Source: an uncultured bacterium
GTDB taxonomy: Bacteria; Bacteroidota; Bacteroidia; Bacteroidales; Bacteroidaceae
Direction: 5' to 3'
Assembly (NCBI GenBank): GCA_905214795.1
Contig: CAJMNM010000006.1
Span: 50,503-114,502, forward strand
DNA: 64,000 nucleotides
Position 1 is the first letter of the stretch. Each line of letters begins with the position of its first letter. Below are positions 7,145-17,700 of this stretch, piece after piece. The notes under the pieces were generated by a model, which had not been told where the DNA came from, ran no database searches, and worked only from the letters and a program-made list of their open reading frames with translations. The position numbers and the translations under genes are program-made.

Positions 7145-9913
7145 ATGAGAAACAAACTAAAATATTTAATTTTAACTTCTCTCATATTAGGAAGCCAAAA
7201 CAATTTTGCCCAAAGCAGTTCCAACAGTTCACTAAGTGTATTTCCTGCTACAGACAATATTGTACCTTTTAGAATACAAGATGAAGGTAAACCTTTCCCT
7301 ATTATGTGGGGACTCGACACAGCATGGGCCAGTGAAGAAAATATCAAACGTGGTGTAAACTATCTCGGCCAAGAACTTATTGATGTCGTCAGAGTGTCTT
7401 TCCAACCGACTCACGCTCTTGAAAACAACGATTTGACACAAATTCAGAAGGATTCCATTGACATCCGTATTAAAATGGTTGATCTGACTGGACCAGATAC
7501 CAAAGTAGCTTTAAACTGCGACCATCCTCATGTTGATGATTATTATGTGGGCAATGCTGAACATTGGGCACAACTTATCGACCTGACAGCACAAAGATTT
7601 CAAGAAGCAGGCAGAGAAGTGGTTTCAGTTGCTCCCTTTAACGAACCAGACTACACAGCCACCGGCCAGGGTACAATCGAAGACTTTAAAAACATTGCAG
7701 CTGAGCTCAAAAAAAATCCACGCTTCGACAACATCCGAATCAGCGGCGGTAACACTCTAAATACTGATCAGGCTTTACCATGGTACAATTATCTGAAAGA
7801 ATACCTTGACGAGGGTAATACTCATCAATTAGCCGGAACATTTGACAACTATGCTGCTTTTTATGAAACAGTACGGGCAAATGGAGATTATGCTACTAAT
7901 GATGAATTGCACAATGTCATGGAGGCCATAGTTGGAGTTGAATATGGCTTGCAAACCGGTATATGGTGGGGCACAACGGACTATGCACGTGCTGAATTCG
8001 TAAAAGCCAGTGATGGCACGCGTCTCGCTTATTCTGAAAACCGTCCTAATTGGACAGCTGCAGCTGTTTATCGCAATCCGCAAGGTAAAGTTCAAGGTTT
8101 TGTCGGCTCTTCTGAACGTCAGGCGCTACCTACAAGTTTTAGATTCATTTCTGAAACCGGTGACGTTTTCTTCAACGGTTACGGTCCTCAACGTGAATTT
8201 ATCGTGAATATCCCCGGTGGTGAACCAGGCAGTTATAGGGATGGACAAACAAGTGCTGAATGCGTGGTAGATATTTCAAGTGGCGAAGATGTACCTTCAC
8301 CTATCAATGGACAATACGTACTTTATAATAAAGGTGCCAATAAAGTAATGGGAATAGACAAAAGTTCCATCACAGCCGGTGCCAACATCATGACTGATAC
8401 ATATAACTCTACATATAAGTACCAGAAATGGGATGTTACCCCTGTTGCCACAACAATAGGCGGTGACTTCAGTTATTTCTTTATCACGAATGTACAAAAT
8501 GGTCTTTCTCTCGATATTCTTAATTGGTCACTGGAAGATGGAGGAAACATTATTGCATATAACCATGCAGGAGGTACCAACCAACAGTACTTCATTGAAT
8601 ATGCCGGAGACGGATGGTATTATATCCGCAGCCGTCACAGCGCATTATGCCTTCAGTCTTCTGGTGGTTATGTTAAACAAGGAATAAAAGAAGCTGATAA
8701 TGATTACCAATTATGGCGTTTCTTACCTAGCAACATCAGACGTACAAGAACAACAGTACCGGATGCTCCTACAGATGTTACTGCAACAGCCGGACCAACA
8801 ACAGTCACCCTATCATGGACACCTGCAGACAATGCAACCAGTTATATTGTCCTGAGAGGAGAAAAATCAGGTGGTCCTTACGAACTGATTGGAAGAGACT
8901 TTTCTGACACCTGTTTCATTGACAACAAAGCTGAAGCCGGTATCAAATATTATTATGTTGTAAAATCAAAAACCGACACTCAATTTACATCCGGATATTC
9001 TAATGAAATAGGTGCAGAACTAACAGGTAAAGATGATGTTATTCTGCATTATGCCTTTGAACAGAATCTGAACGACACAACAGGCAATATGAGAGATGCC
9101 AAGGCATTACATGCACCAACGTGGTCTGAAGCCGAAAACCATGGCAATACACTTACATTAGACGGAGAAAACTTCCTGCAATTGCCTACAACTTGCTGTA
9201 ACAATAAACAATTGACAATTGCAACCTGGATATATCTTAATAGTACTAACGAATGGCAACGTGTATTCGATTTCGGATGCGATGAGAACAGATATATGTT
9301 CCTTACCCCTCGCTCCGATGACCGAACCATACGTTTCGCCATTAAAAACGGAGGCGAAGAACAATATATTGAAACAGATGTTTCAACCCCTGACATCTGG
9401 CACAAATGGAATCATATTGCCGTTACATTAGATGATGAAAAAGTCACTTTATACTTAAATGGTGAAGCTGTAGCCTCATCTTCTGACATCACAATCAGGC
9501 CGTCAGACTTCAAACCATTTGCCAACTATATCGGACGCAGCCAATTTGCAACAGATCCGATGTTTAAAGGAAACATTGATGACTTTATGATTTTCAATTA
9601 TCCACTAAACGCAGAAGCAATAAAAGCGCTTTATAACGGTGAAGCTGTTGCTGTTCAAGAGGCGACAACCGATAATAAAGCATTTAGCATAGGTACATTG
9701 CCGGTTGACAAACATCTTACCATCAATTGGAATCGCCCCAATGAAGAAGCGATAGTTTCTGTTTATAATATGCAAGGTATCTGCTTACTTAACTCCAACT
9801 TGTCTTATGGGGAAAATCAATTTAACGCAAGCACATGGCCAGAAGGAATCTACATGCTTAGTATTAAATATGATAAAAAAGAAGAAAGTGCGAAATTTAC
9901 TGTAAAACACTAA
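7145..9913 (+). CDS. Secreted clan GH-A glycosidase with ricin-type, FN3 and LamG modules
   Basis: 922 residues with a signal peptide (1-22). Residues ~35-375 look like a (beta/alpha)8 barrel enzyme of the GH30/GH39-like superfamily: APFNEPD carries the acid/base candidate E167, and E260 (NVMEAIVG) or E266 is the candidate nucleophile about 95 residues on. Then come a ricin-type beta-trefoil (~385-527, QxW-like repeats KYQKW, NQQYF, DYQLW), an FN3 domain (~538-626), a LamG/concanavalin domain (~630-830) and a C-terminal sorting-tail-like domain (~845-922, VSVYNMQGICLL). I do not recognise the exact GH family, so the substrate is open. Neighbouring GH27 and GH78 genes suggest arabinose/rhamnose-bearing plant glycans. 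A terminator follows directly. Confidence 0.75.
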   Translation: MRNKLKYLILTSLILGSQNNFAQSSSNSSLSVFPATDNIVPFRIQDEGKPFPIMWGLDTAWASEENIKRGVNYLGQELIDVVRVSFQPTHALENNDLTQIQKDSIDIRIKMVDLTGPDTKVALNCDHPHVDDYYVGNAEHWAQLIDLTAQRFQEAGREVVSVAPFNEPDYTATGQGTIEDFKNIAAELKKNPRFDNIRISGGNTLNTDQALPWYNYLKEYLDEGNTHQLAGTFDNYAAFYETVRANGDYATNDELHNVMEAIVGVEYGLQTGIWWGTTDYARAEFVKASDGTRLAYSENRPNWTAAAVYRNPQGKVQGFVGSSERQALPTSFRFISETGDVFFNGYGPQREFIVNIPGGEPGSYRDGQTSAECVVDISSGEDVPSPINGQYVLYNKGANKVMGIDKSSITAGANIMTDTYNSTYKYQKWDVTPVATTIGGDFSYFFITNVQNGLSLDILNWSLEDGGNIIAYNHAGGTNQQYFIEYAGDGWYYIRSRHSALCLQSSGGYVKQGIKEADNDYQLWRFLPSNIRRTRTTVPDAPTDVTATAGPTTVTLSWTPADNATSYIVLRGEKSGGPYELIGRDFSDTCFIDNKAEAGIKYYYVVKSKTDTQFTSGYSNEIGAELTGKDDVILHYAFEQNLNDTTGNMRDAKALHAPTWSEAENHGNTLTLDGENFLQLPTTCCNNKQLTIATWIYLNSTNEWQRVFDFGCDENRYMFLTPRSDDRTIRFAIKNGGEEQYIETDVSTPDIWHKWNHIAVTLDDEKVTLYLNGEAVASSSDITIRPSDFKPFANYIGRSQFATDPMFKGNIDDFMIFNYPLNAEAIKALYNGEAVAVQEATTDNKAFSIGTLPVDKHLTINWNRPNEEAIVSVYNMQGICLLNSNLSYGENQFNASTWPEGIYMLSIKYDKKEESAKFTVKH

Positions 9914-9943
9914 ACTAATAAAAGGTAAATTATCTGTAATTCC

Positions 9944-9981
9944 ATCCTGCTTCTGAATAATTCTCGGAAGCGGGATTTTTT
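9944..9981 (+). terminator. Terminator of the clan-A glycosidase gene
   Basis: 13-bp stem with two G-T pairs (ATCCTGCTTCTGA 9944-9956, TCGGAAGCGGGAT 9964-9976) followed by a T-run to 9981. Confidence 0.85.
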
Positions 9982-10280
9982 ATATCTCAATCTTTTTAGA
10001 ATGTAAAGACACTATTCCATCATTTATTGATAAGATCTCATATTACCTATCTGATTGATACAGACAACTGAATTAAACAAATATTTCTAGAACAAAGTCT
10101 TTATTACTAAATAATTATTTGGTAGAGAAATCAAAAATCCATTAAAAGTTTTCCTAAACTTTTAATATTTATATTTACACACAAACTGAGCAAAACCATT
10201 ACTTACAAATCCTTCCACCAACTTATTATAAGTTTATAAATAATACGCGAATCATGTAAGCAACAAAGCTAATCTGACAT

Positions 10281-10318
10281 AAAAAGAGCCTCATAACATT
10301 ATTTATGAGGCTCTTTTT
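10281..10318 (-). terminator. Terminator of the GH78 gene
   Basis: 16-bp stem AAAAAGAGCCTCATAA (10281-10296) with TTATGAGGCTCTTTTT (10303-10318), loop of 6 nt, T-run on the minus strand. It lies 18 nt past the stop at 10336. Confidence 0.88.
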
Positions 10319-10335
10319 GAATTATACGAACTTAA

Positions 10336-13300
10336 TTACATCTTAATTACCTTACGAACATTCGTTGCTTCCTCAGAAGTTACATACACTATATACACCC
10401 CTGGATTCCATGAAGTTGTATTAAGGCGTCCTCCTGTACTCTGTTTACACACCAGATTACCATCGCTGCCATAAACTGTTAATTCTTTAATTGGTTCATC
10501 TGCATGAATTTCCAAATAATCAGTAAAAGGGTTGGGTTGTAAATCCATGTTTAATGCCGTTGTTTTTTTTACCGCATCCGGATCTTTTGGAACAACATTG
10601 AAATGATAAGTTCCAGACACCAATTCCATAACTGCACAACCATTCTCTACACCTTTATATGTAATTCCTTCAACATCTTCCAAAGCCTTTCCACTTTCAG
10701 TAATTTCATCTGTATCAGTAATTAACGGCAGATATAATGTAGCAGTTGTGTTTGCGGGTACAGTTGCCTGATAATCCAAGCCACCATCCTCATTAAATTT
10801 CCACTCGCTGCTAATCAAGCCGTATGCACTACGATGAGAAGCCTCTGCTCTATTAATACGGACCTGATTCTGTGGAAGTGTTTCACGAATATCCGGTGTC
10901 GGTTGCAATACAAAATGCTTAAATCCGGGTGCTGCCTCATCTGCCTCGATGCCTGCAACATAACGATATAGCCATTCTGCTACAACGCCATAAGCATAAT
11001 GATTGAACGAGTTCATAATCCACGGATGTTTATTAAATCCACCATCCTTTGTATATGAATCCCAACGTTCCCATATTGTAGTCGCGCCCTGATCCACACT
11101 ATATAACCATGAAGGATTATCACGCTGCAAAAGCAAATCATAAGCCAAATCATCCATTCCATTCTGACTGAGAGTCTGATTAAGAGAACCCGTTCCGACA
11201 AAACCTGTGCTCAATTTATAACCATTACCCACTATTTTATTGCGAAGTGCAGTCTGAACTTTCTTTTTACTGTCTTCTGACAATAAATCAAACTGTAACG
11301 GCAACAGATAAGCCGTCTGTGTTGCCACGGTCGGTAATCCGTCTGCACCTATATAACGGCTTTGATACTCTTTCTTAATTGCCTCGTGCAGTTCCGCATA
11401 TTTCAAAGCATCTGCCTGATAGTCTTCATTGCCTTCTTTGCCTAATACTCCTGCAATCTTACTCATCAATTCTGCTACATAAGCATAATAACATACACTT
11501 ACATAACGAGCATCCATACTCTCATAAGCGAGCCAGTCACCAAATGATACTCCGGCACCATTATAAGTAAATCCACCTCCTGACTGACCAGCCATAAAGT
11601 CCATATATGAACACATTGATTTATAATTATCCGTCAGAATCTCTGTATCACCAGTCATCAGATATACTGTCCATGGAACAATAACACCTGCATCTCCCCA
11701 TGCAGCATTACTATAACCCCAGAAGTTACAGAACGGAGCTGTATCAGGATAAGCTCCGTCAGCACGCTGACCGTGACGCATATCACGCATCCATTTACGA
11801 TAGAAAGCACGGGCATCAGAATTATAACAAGCCGTACGAGAGAAAATCTGCGTGTCACCGGTCCAGCCTAAACGTTCATCGCGCTGCGGACAATCTGTCG
11901 GAATACTTAAGAAGTTACCACGCTGTCCCCAAATAATATTACTGTATAATTGATTTACATCAGGATGATCTGTCTCAAACGTAGCAGTCTCTTCCAAAGC
12001 CGAGCCTACAACTTCACCAGTCAAACCGGTTAATTCGACATCCGCACTTGCTGTAACCTGACAATATCTGAAACCAAAGAACGTAGATGATGGCGCATAA
12101 TTCTCACCGTCCTTATCACCGTTCAGTGTATACATCAAAGTTGCTTTGGCAGTACGCAAGTTATATGTATATACACTGCCGCCAGGACCGTCATCGGCAC
12201 GATTGGCATCACCAGTATCATTAAGCATCTCTCCGAAACGGAATTTCAACTGAGTACCGGCTTCACCTTTTGCTGTGAAACGGACCCATCCTACCATATT
12301 TTGTCCCATATCAAAAATAGCAGTTTCTCCTGCCTTAAGCTGTAAGGCGTCATTTCCCGACAAAGTACGTACGACATGAATCTGACCATAAGTAGTGCCT
12401 GTATTATCTACACCGTCATAAACAGTAATGGTCTGAGGACGTCTGCAAAGCGTCTTACGAACCTGTACAGTCGGACCTTCCCACGCTACCAGTTCTCCGT
12501 TGAAGTCGGTATTTTCTGCTGTCTTATACCATGAAGAATCATCATAATCCGGCATACTCCAGTTCTTTTCACGACGAGCATCATAAGTCTCACCGTCATA
12601 GATATCACCAAGAATCAACGGACCACAATAAGCCGACAACCAATCTGTATCCGTTACTATGCACTGAGTGCTGCCGTCTTCATATTCAATATAAAGTTTA
12701 GCTATAAAACCAGGTTCCGGTGTACCATAAATACCATGAGCAATCGCACCCTTCCACCAGCCACGACTTACCTGCGCTCCAATAGCATTATTTCCCTCGC
12801 GTAATAAATCAGTCACATCATAGGTTGAATAGAATACCTCATTGCGATAATCAGTCCAACCTGGTTTGAGTTCATCAAAACGTACACTGCCGTCATCCAT
12901 TTTCCGACCAACACGTTCACCATTAATAAACACATCATATACACCTAATGCGCTGGCATACAAACGGGCTCTTTTTACCGATGCGTTAGCGACAAATTTC
13001 TTACGAAAAATAGGCATTCCTTGTTCAGCCTGACGCATCACACAGTTTTCGTCATAAGGAGAACTTACACAAAGTACTTTTTGTCCATTATCTATTACAA
13101 TCTCTCCTCCATCAAAAGCATTTCCGGGACCTTCAAAATCCTCAGAAAATGTTTCAGTAGGTTGATTCTCACTGTCGTAAACCGTAAGCTTGACATTATC
13201 ATAAAAAGCCTCTTCGTCCATCGTCTTATCAAAGAAAGCACGGAAACCGATCTCACCAAGATGCAGACGTCCGGATGTGTCTGTATAAGTATCTACTTTC

Positions 13301-14613
13301 TTATCATCAATATAAGTTGTTATAACCTGTTTACGGACTTCTATCTTAACATGATGATATTCTTTTAATAATTGTTCTTTAGTCAGGAATGCGCCGAGAT
13401 TCACATCCGAGAAAGAATAAGTTCCATTAACTCTCAAATGACGGCGCAAAATAGGATATGAAGCATCACGAGCGTTGAAAGACCACATATGGAAATTCTG
13501 AGTATCAAATGCAGAGAAAATTACTCCTGCATTATCACGTCCCACCTTCATATCAAAAGTCAAATCATAATCTGCTGAAGATACAGAAGAAGGTGTATAC
13601 CATGAATATTGAGCCTCGATATACAATCTGCCGTCTACAACCGTTCCTGCAGAGAATGCCAGGTCAGAATCGCCATCAAAAGTTTCATTAACCAATATTT
13701 CTTCGTTGGAATCGGTCTTATCTGTCACTTTAAAGTTATCAAAATAAGCCTTTTCAAGATCATTAAAATTATGTAGAGCACGGTCCTGACGAATACCAAC
13801 TTGTCCATAGCCATAATTGCCTCCCCAAGGACATTCACGCGTATCAACCAACACGTCATCTATATAGGTCCGTGCAACCGAACCATCCACTTCTATACGC
13901 ATGTGATAAACCTTATTGAGCTCCAGATTGATTTTCGGGCGAAGATCTTCCTCTGCCAGACAAGATGCATTACCACCTTGCCATACATGAGGACGGAAGC
14001 GGGGATAACCAGCCTCAAAATTAACCTGCCACATACAGTAATTGTCTTTATCACGTGCAGCAAAAATAATTCCGGCCGAAAGATTCTTTACCTCAAAATC
14101 TACATCCACATCATAACGAGTTATTTCATGCTGATCCTGTGTTAAAGTGGTAGGTCGTATCCAACGGGCGTCTGACCATCCCTCATCCATCAGGCCAGTC
14201 TCAAAATAAGCCATTTCATCGGATGTAGCTTCACCGCCTTTATTATCCCAAACCGTTACACGCCAATAATAACGGTTTCCGGCCTGTAATGCCGGTCCAT
14301 CATAAGGACGGTCTACGCTCAAATCAGACTCTACCTTACCGGAACTCCAGAACTCATTCTGGCAAGCCTTGTCTGTATAAAGCTTTACTTCATAAGCAGT
14401 CTGTAAAATACCGCGTTCTTCATCGCTTGCTGTCAATGTCCACGTAAAAGCAGGTTTACTGTCATCTATCCCTATCGGATTTTCCATCGCATTGACACGT
14501 AAACGCGATACAGCTGTTACAGCAAAAACATGACCGGCCATAAGCCATAAGCCACACCACATGAGTATTTTCATTCCCCATGCAGAAAATAAGATGTTCT
14601 TTTTCTTTTCCAT
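10336..14613 (-). CDS. Secreted GH78 alpha-L-rhamnosidase with two inserted DUF1080-like modules
   Basis: 1425 residues; an N-terminal hydrophobic segment (~12-31) acts as signal. The usual GH78 N-terminal Fn3-like domain (~33-152) is followed by two related concanavalin/DUF1080-like modules (~166-298 and ~305-480), each with an AGxIFxAxDxxNxxMW core and a TYIDD-V-DT motif. The rhamnosidase N domain then resumes at ~525 (ARLYASALGVYDVFING). The (alpha/alpha)6 catalytic domain carries E913 in PQRDERLGWTGD (general acid) and E1182 in TIWERWDSY (base). It ends with a beta-sandwich and a type-A sorting-like tail (~1355-1425, LQPNPFTDYLEI). It should remove terminal alpha-L-rhamnose from glycans. 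The HTCS regulator gene lies 151 bp upstream in the same direction. Confidence 0.93.
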   Translation of the reverse strand: MEKKKNILFSAWGMKILMWCGLWLMAGHVFAVTAVSRLRVNAMENPIGIDDSKPAFTWTLTASDEERGILQTAYEVKLYTDKACQNEFWSSGKVESDLSVDRPYDGPALQAGNRYYWRVTVWDNKGGEATSDEMAYFETGLMDEGWSDARWIRPTTLTQDQHEITRYDVDVDFEVKNLSAGIIFAARDKDNYCMWQVNFEAGYPRFRPHVWQGGNASCLAEEDLRPKINLELNKVYHMRIEVDGSVARTYIDDVLVDTRECPWGGNYGYGQVGIRQDRALHNFNDLEKAYFDNFKVTDKTDSNEEILVNETFDGDSDLAFSAGTVVDGRLYIEAQYSWYTPSSVSSADYDLTFDMKVGRDNAGVIFSAFDTQNFHMWSFNARDASYPILRRHLRVNGTYSFSDVNLGAFLTKEQLLKEYHHVKIEVRKQVITTYIDDKKVDTYTDTSGRLHLGEIGFRAFFDKTMDEEAFYDNVKLTVYDSENQPTETFSEDFEGPGNAFDGGEIVIDNGQKVLCVSSPYDENCVMRQAEQGMPIFRKKFVANASVKRARLYASALGVYDVFINGERVGRKMDDGSVRFDELKPGWTDYRNEVFYSTYDVTDLLREGNNAIGAQVSRGWWKGAIAHGIYGTPEPGFIAKLYIEYEDGSTQCIVTDTDWLSAYCGPLILGDIYDGETYDARREKNWSMPDYDDSSWYKTAENTDFNGELVAWEGPTVQVRKTLCRRPQTITVYDGVDNTGTTYGQIHVVRTLSGNDALQLKAGETAIFDMGQNMVGWVRFTAKGEAGTQLKFRFGEMLNDTGDANRADDGPGGSVYTYNLRTAKATLMYTLNGDKDGENYAPSSTFFGFRYCQVTASADVELTGLTGEVVGSALEETATFETDHPDVNQLYSNIIWGQRGNFLSIPTDCPQRDERLGWTGDTQIFSRTACYNSDARAFYRKWMRDMRHGQRADGAYPDTAPFCNFWGYSNAAWGDAGVIVPWTVYLMTGDTEILTDNYKSMCSYMDFMAGQSGGGFTYNGAGVSFGDWLAYESMDARYVSVCYYAYVAELMSKIAGVLGKEGNEDYQADALKYAELHEAIKKEYQSRYIGADGLPTVATQTAYLLPLQFDLLSEDSKKKVQTALRNKIVGNGYKLSTGFVGTGSLNQTLSQNGMDDLAYDLLLQRDNPSWLYSVDQGATTIWERWDSYTKDGGFNKHPWIMNSFNHYAYGVVAEWLYRYVAGIEADEAAPGFKHFVLQPTPDIRETLPQNQVRINRAEASHRSAYGLISSEWKFNEDGGLDYQATVPANTTATLYLPLITDTDEITESGKALEDVEGITYKGVENGCAVMELVSGTYHFNVVPKDPDAVKKTTALNMDLQPNPFTDYLEIHADEPIKELTVYGSDGNLVCKQSTGGRLNTTSWNPGVYIVYVTSEEATNVRKVIKM

Positions 14614-14639
14614 GCATATTTTGATTTAATGTTCGAAAA

Positions 14640-14647
14640 CAAAATTA
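14640..14647 (-). promoter_or_regulatory. -7 element for the GH78 gene
   Basis: Minus strand reads TAATTTTG, 27 nt before the ATG at 14613. No clear -33 box; promoters under HTCS control often lack one, but that link is inference. Confidence 0.5.
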
Positions 14648-14764
14648 CAGATATCCCACCTGCGAAGTGTGGAATTTATCTTCAAAAACATGGAAAATAG
14701 ATTCACATTGATATTCTACATCCAGATAACGTTACTTATTATAGATTGTAGAATCACCATATAA

Positions 14765-17700
14765 TTAATGAGTTACATGATTTTTACGTTGAAACTGCGA
14801 TGGCGTTTCCTTAAACGCCTCTTTAAAACACTTGGCAAAATATTGCGGATCGGAGAAACCCACCGAATAAGCAACTTCAGATACATTCAGTTTTCCCTCG
14901 GCCAACAAAGCGCATGCATATTTCAAACGAATGTTACGCACAAAGTCCATTGGAGTCAGCCCTGTCATTGTCTTGATTTTACGATTTAAAGTTGATTTTG
15001 AAACACCGGCAGCGACTGCCAACAAATCCAAATCAAAATCAGTATCCTGCAAATGAGCCTCAATCGCTTTAATCAACTTGTTAAGGAAATCCTCATCTGT
15101 TTCCCTTTTCGACAACAAAGACAAATCTACTACAGAATCTGTTCTAAACTGTTCCTGACGTTTCTTATATTGCAACAACAAATTCTCTATGCGCGCCATC
15201 AGAACTTTTGTTTCAAATGGTTTAGCCATAAAACCGTCTGCCCCCGCCTCATAACAATCCATACGGGTTTGCTCATCATTCTGAGCCGTCAACATTAAAA
15301 CAGGTATATGACTGGTTTGAACATCCGATTTAATCGTTCTGCAGAACATTAACCCGTCCATATCCGGCATTCTCACATCACAAACGACTAAGTCAATACG
15401 TTCTGCCGCCAGAAAACGACGCGCGACACCTGCTTCTGAAGCAACCAAGACCTTATAATGCTCCCCTAACAGAATCTCCATCGCTTCGAGTATCTCTGTA
15501 TTATCATCAATAATCAATAGCGTTGCCTTACTTCTTAAATCTACCGATGAATCCGCAATAATCGAACCTTGACGACCGGAATAATGTTCCTTTATTTCTT
15601 CCTCCGTATAACAAGTCTTATCCAACGGCAACCGAACCATAAAACAGCTTCCTTCACCCTGTTGACTTCGTAACGTCAACTTTCCATGATGCAACGAAAC
15701 CAACTTCTGTGTCAGAGAAAGACCTATTCCGTTAGACTCAGACACCGTATTTGTTTCAGAATGATAAAAGCGGGTAAATATTTTCTGCTGTTCCTGTTCA
15801 GCGATACCAACTCCTTCATCCCAAACCTCAATACAAAGTTGCTTCAAACCACAATCAGTCTGCTCAATCCAGGCATTAATGCCCACACGCCCCGGTGAAT
15901 CCGTATACTTAACAGCATTGGACAGCAGATTAAACAGAATTTCTTCCAGTTTATCCGCATCATAATAACCAAATGCCGACTCCGGAACAATTTTCTGTAC
16001 CAGACTCAACTGCTTGCCATGAGCCAACATCGTAAAATCAATATCAGACATCTGACGGATGAAAGCCATCACATCTGCGTAATCCACCCGTAACGGCCAT
16101 GCATTATTCTCCACTTTCCTGAAATCCAGAACCTGACGAATCAGTTTCTTCAACCGTCGGGTATTCCCACGCAAAGCATCTATAAAACGAGACTCCTGAG
16201 GCATTTTCTGTTCTATCTCATCTGCCAGACAAGAAAGAACGGTCAAAGGAGTCAGTAATTCGTGCGATACGTTTGTAAAATACTCCAGTTTGGTCTGAAC
16301 AATTTCCTGACGAAGTCTACGTTCATTCTTCCGACGTACATTCCACACAAAGCCGTATGCAGACAATGCTAAAACCAACAGTATAAGAGAGACAAAACCA
16401 ATTCGTGCCCATAACGTCTCATACCATCGCGGTAGTCTGATAAATGATAATGCTCCTTCTGCAATATTCTCATCGTTTCCATCTAAAGCTCCTACGTACA
16501 AAACATGTTGCCCTGCCGGAAGATAATTATAAACAGCTGTATGCTCACCCTTATTAAGTGCGTTCCATCCTTCTTCTCCGTCTATCCGGTATTCATAACG
16601 TATATTCTTCCTTTTCCTGTTGTCATACTCAAGAGTTGAAAAAGAGAACATCATTTGTCTGCAATCCGAGGACAGACACAATATACAGTCCCTGTTAACA
16701 TGACCGATACTGTCTTTCCACAAGCTCAAACCGTTCACAGATATATCTGTAAACATAACCTCGGAATGTTTCCTTACTGATTGGCTACTACTCCTTAACA
16801 TCACATATCCGCCATGCCCTCCGGCATAAAGTCTGCCACCTTTTCCCCAACAGATCGCAGAATTGCGGAAAGAAGTTACAGGAATCTGTCTGTCACCGGC
16901 TTCATAAACACGAGTAACATGATGCTTTAAATCATGACAAACCAACGCACCGGGCGTCAGTACACATAACGTATCACCCTTCACAGACAAATCCAATATA
17001 GGTCTGCTGCCAAGTGTAACCTGTCGGGTGCATTCAATAACCTTACAGTTTTCCGGTTCAAAACAGAACATCTGTCCAAAACTCGTTGCCAACCAGATTC
17101 TTCCCCCTTTATCGGCAGCCAAACCACTTAAAACCTGATTCTTTAATGCTCCTCTTTTAAAAGAATAAATCGCGACAATCCGGATTCCCCTTTTACAATG
17201 AAGCACTTTATACAAACGTCCATTATCTGTACCCAACCAGACATTACCATAAACATCTTCCGTCCAGTCCGTAATTTTTTCATCTACGCCTTTTACTTCC
17301 AGCATCTCCCGACACTCCGGCGGCTTAACAAAAAGTTTGCGTCCGGTCTGTGTCCATAAATACCCCATCTTATCCAGATGTACGCCTGTAACATATTCTA
17401 AAGGTTCTTTTCCTTTATTCAATTCCAATGTATCTGTAAATATCAGACGCATATTGTCATGACGTACCCGAAAAACCCTTTCCACGTACTTTGAAGCCAC
17501 CCAGGCTGAAGAGCCTGAATGTTCCATTTCAATATAATTCACCTCAACCTGTGGATTCTCAATTGACAAGCTATGACTACCGTCATACGGATTATAAAGC
17601 ATCAGCCCATAACGTTCCTGATTAAGCCATAAAAGTCCTGATGCGTCCTCTGCCATACAATTAATGTTAGCATCAAATCCCAGATACCGCTTAATAAAAG

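Larger units (their letters stand above)
9914..10335. other. Noncoding AT-rich gap between convergent glycosidase genes
   Basis: 422 bp without a credible gene. It holds a terminator for each flanking gene (9944-9981 and 10281-10318) and, between them, an isolated perfect hairpin: ATTAAAAGTTT (10141-10151), TCCT loop, AAACTTTTAAT (10156-10166). Nothing else recognisable. Confidence 0.7.
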
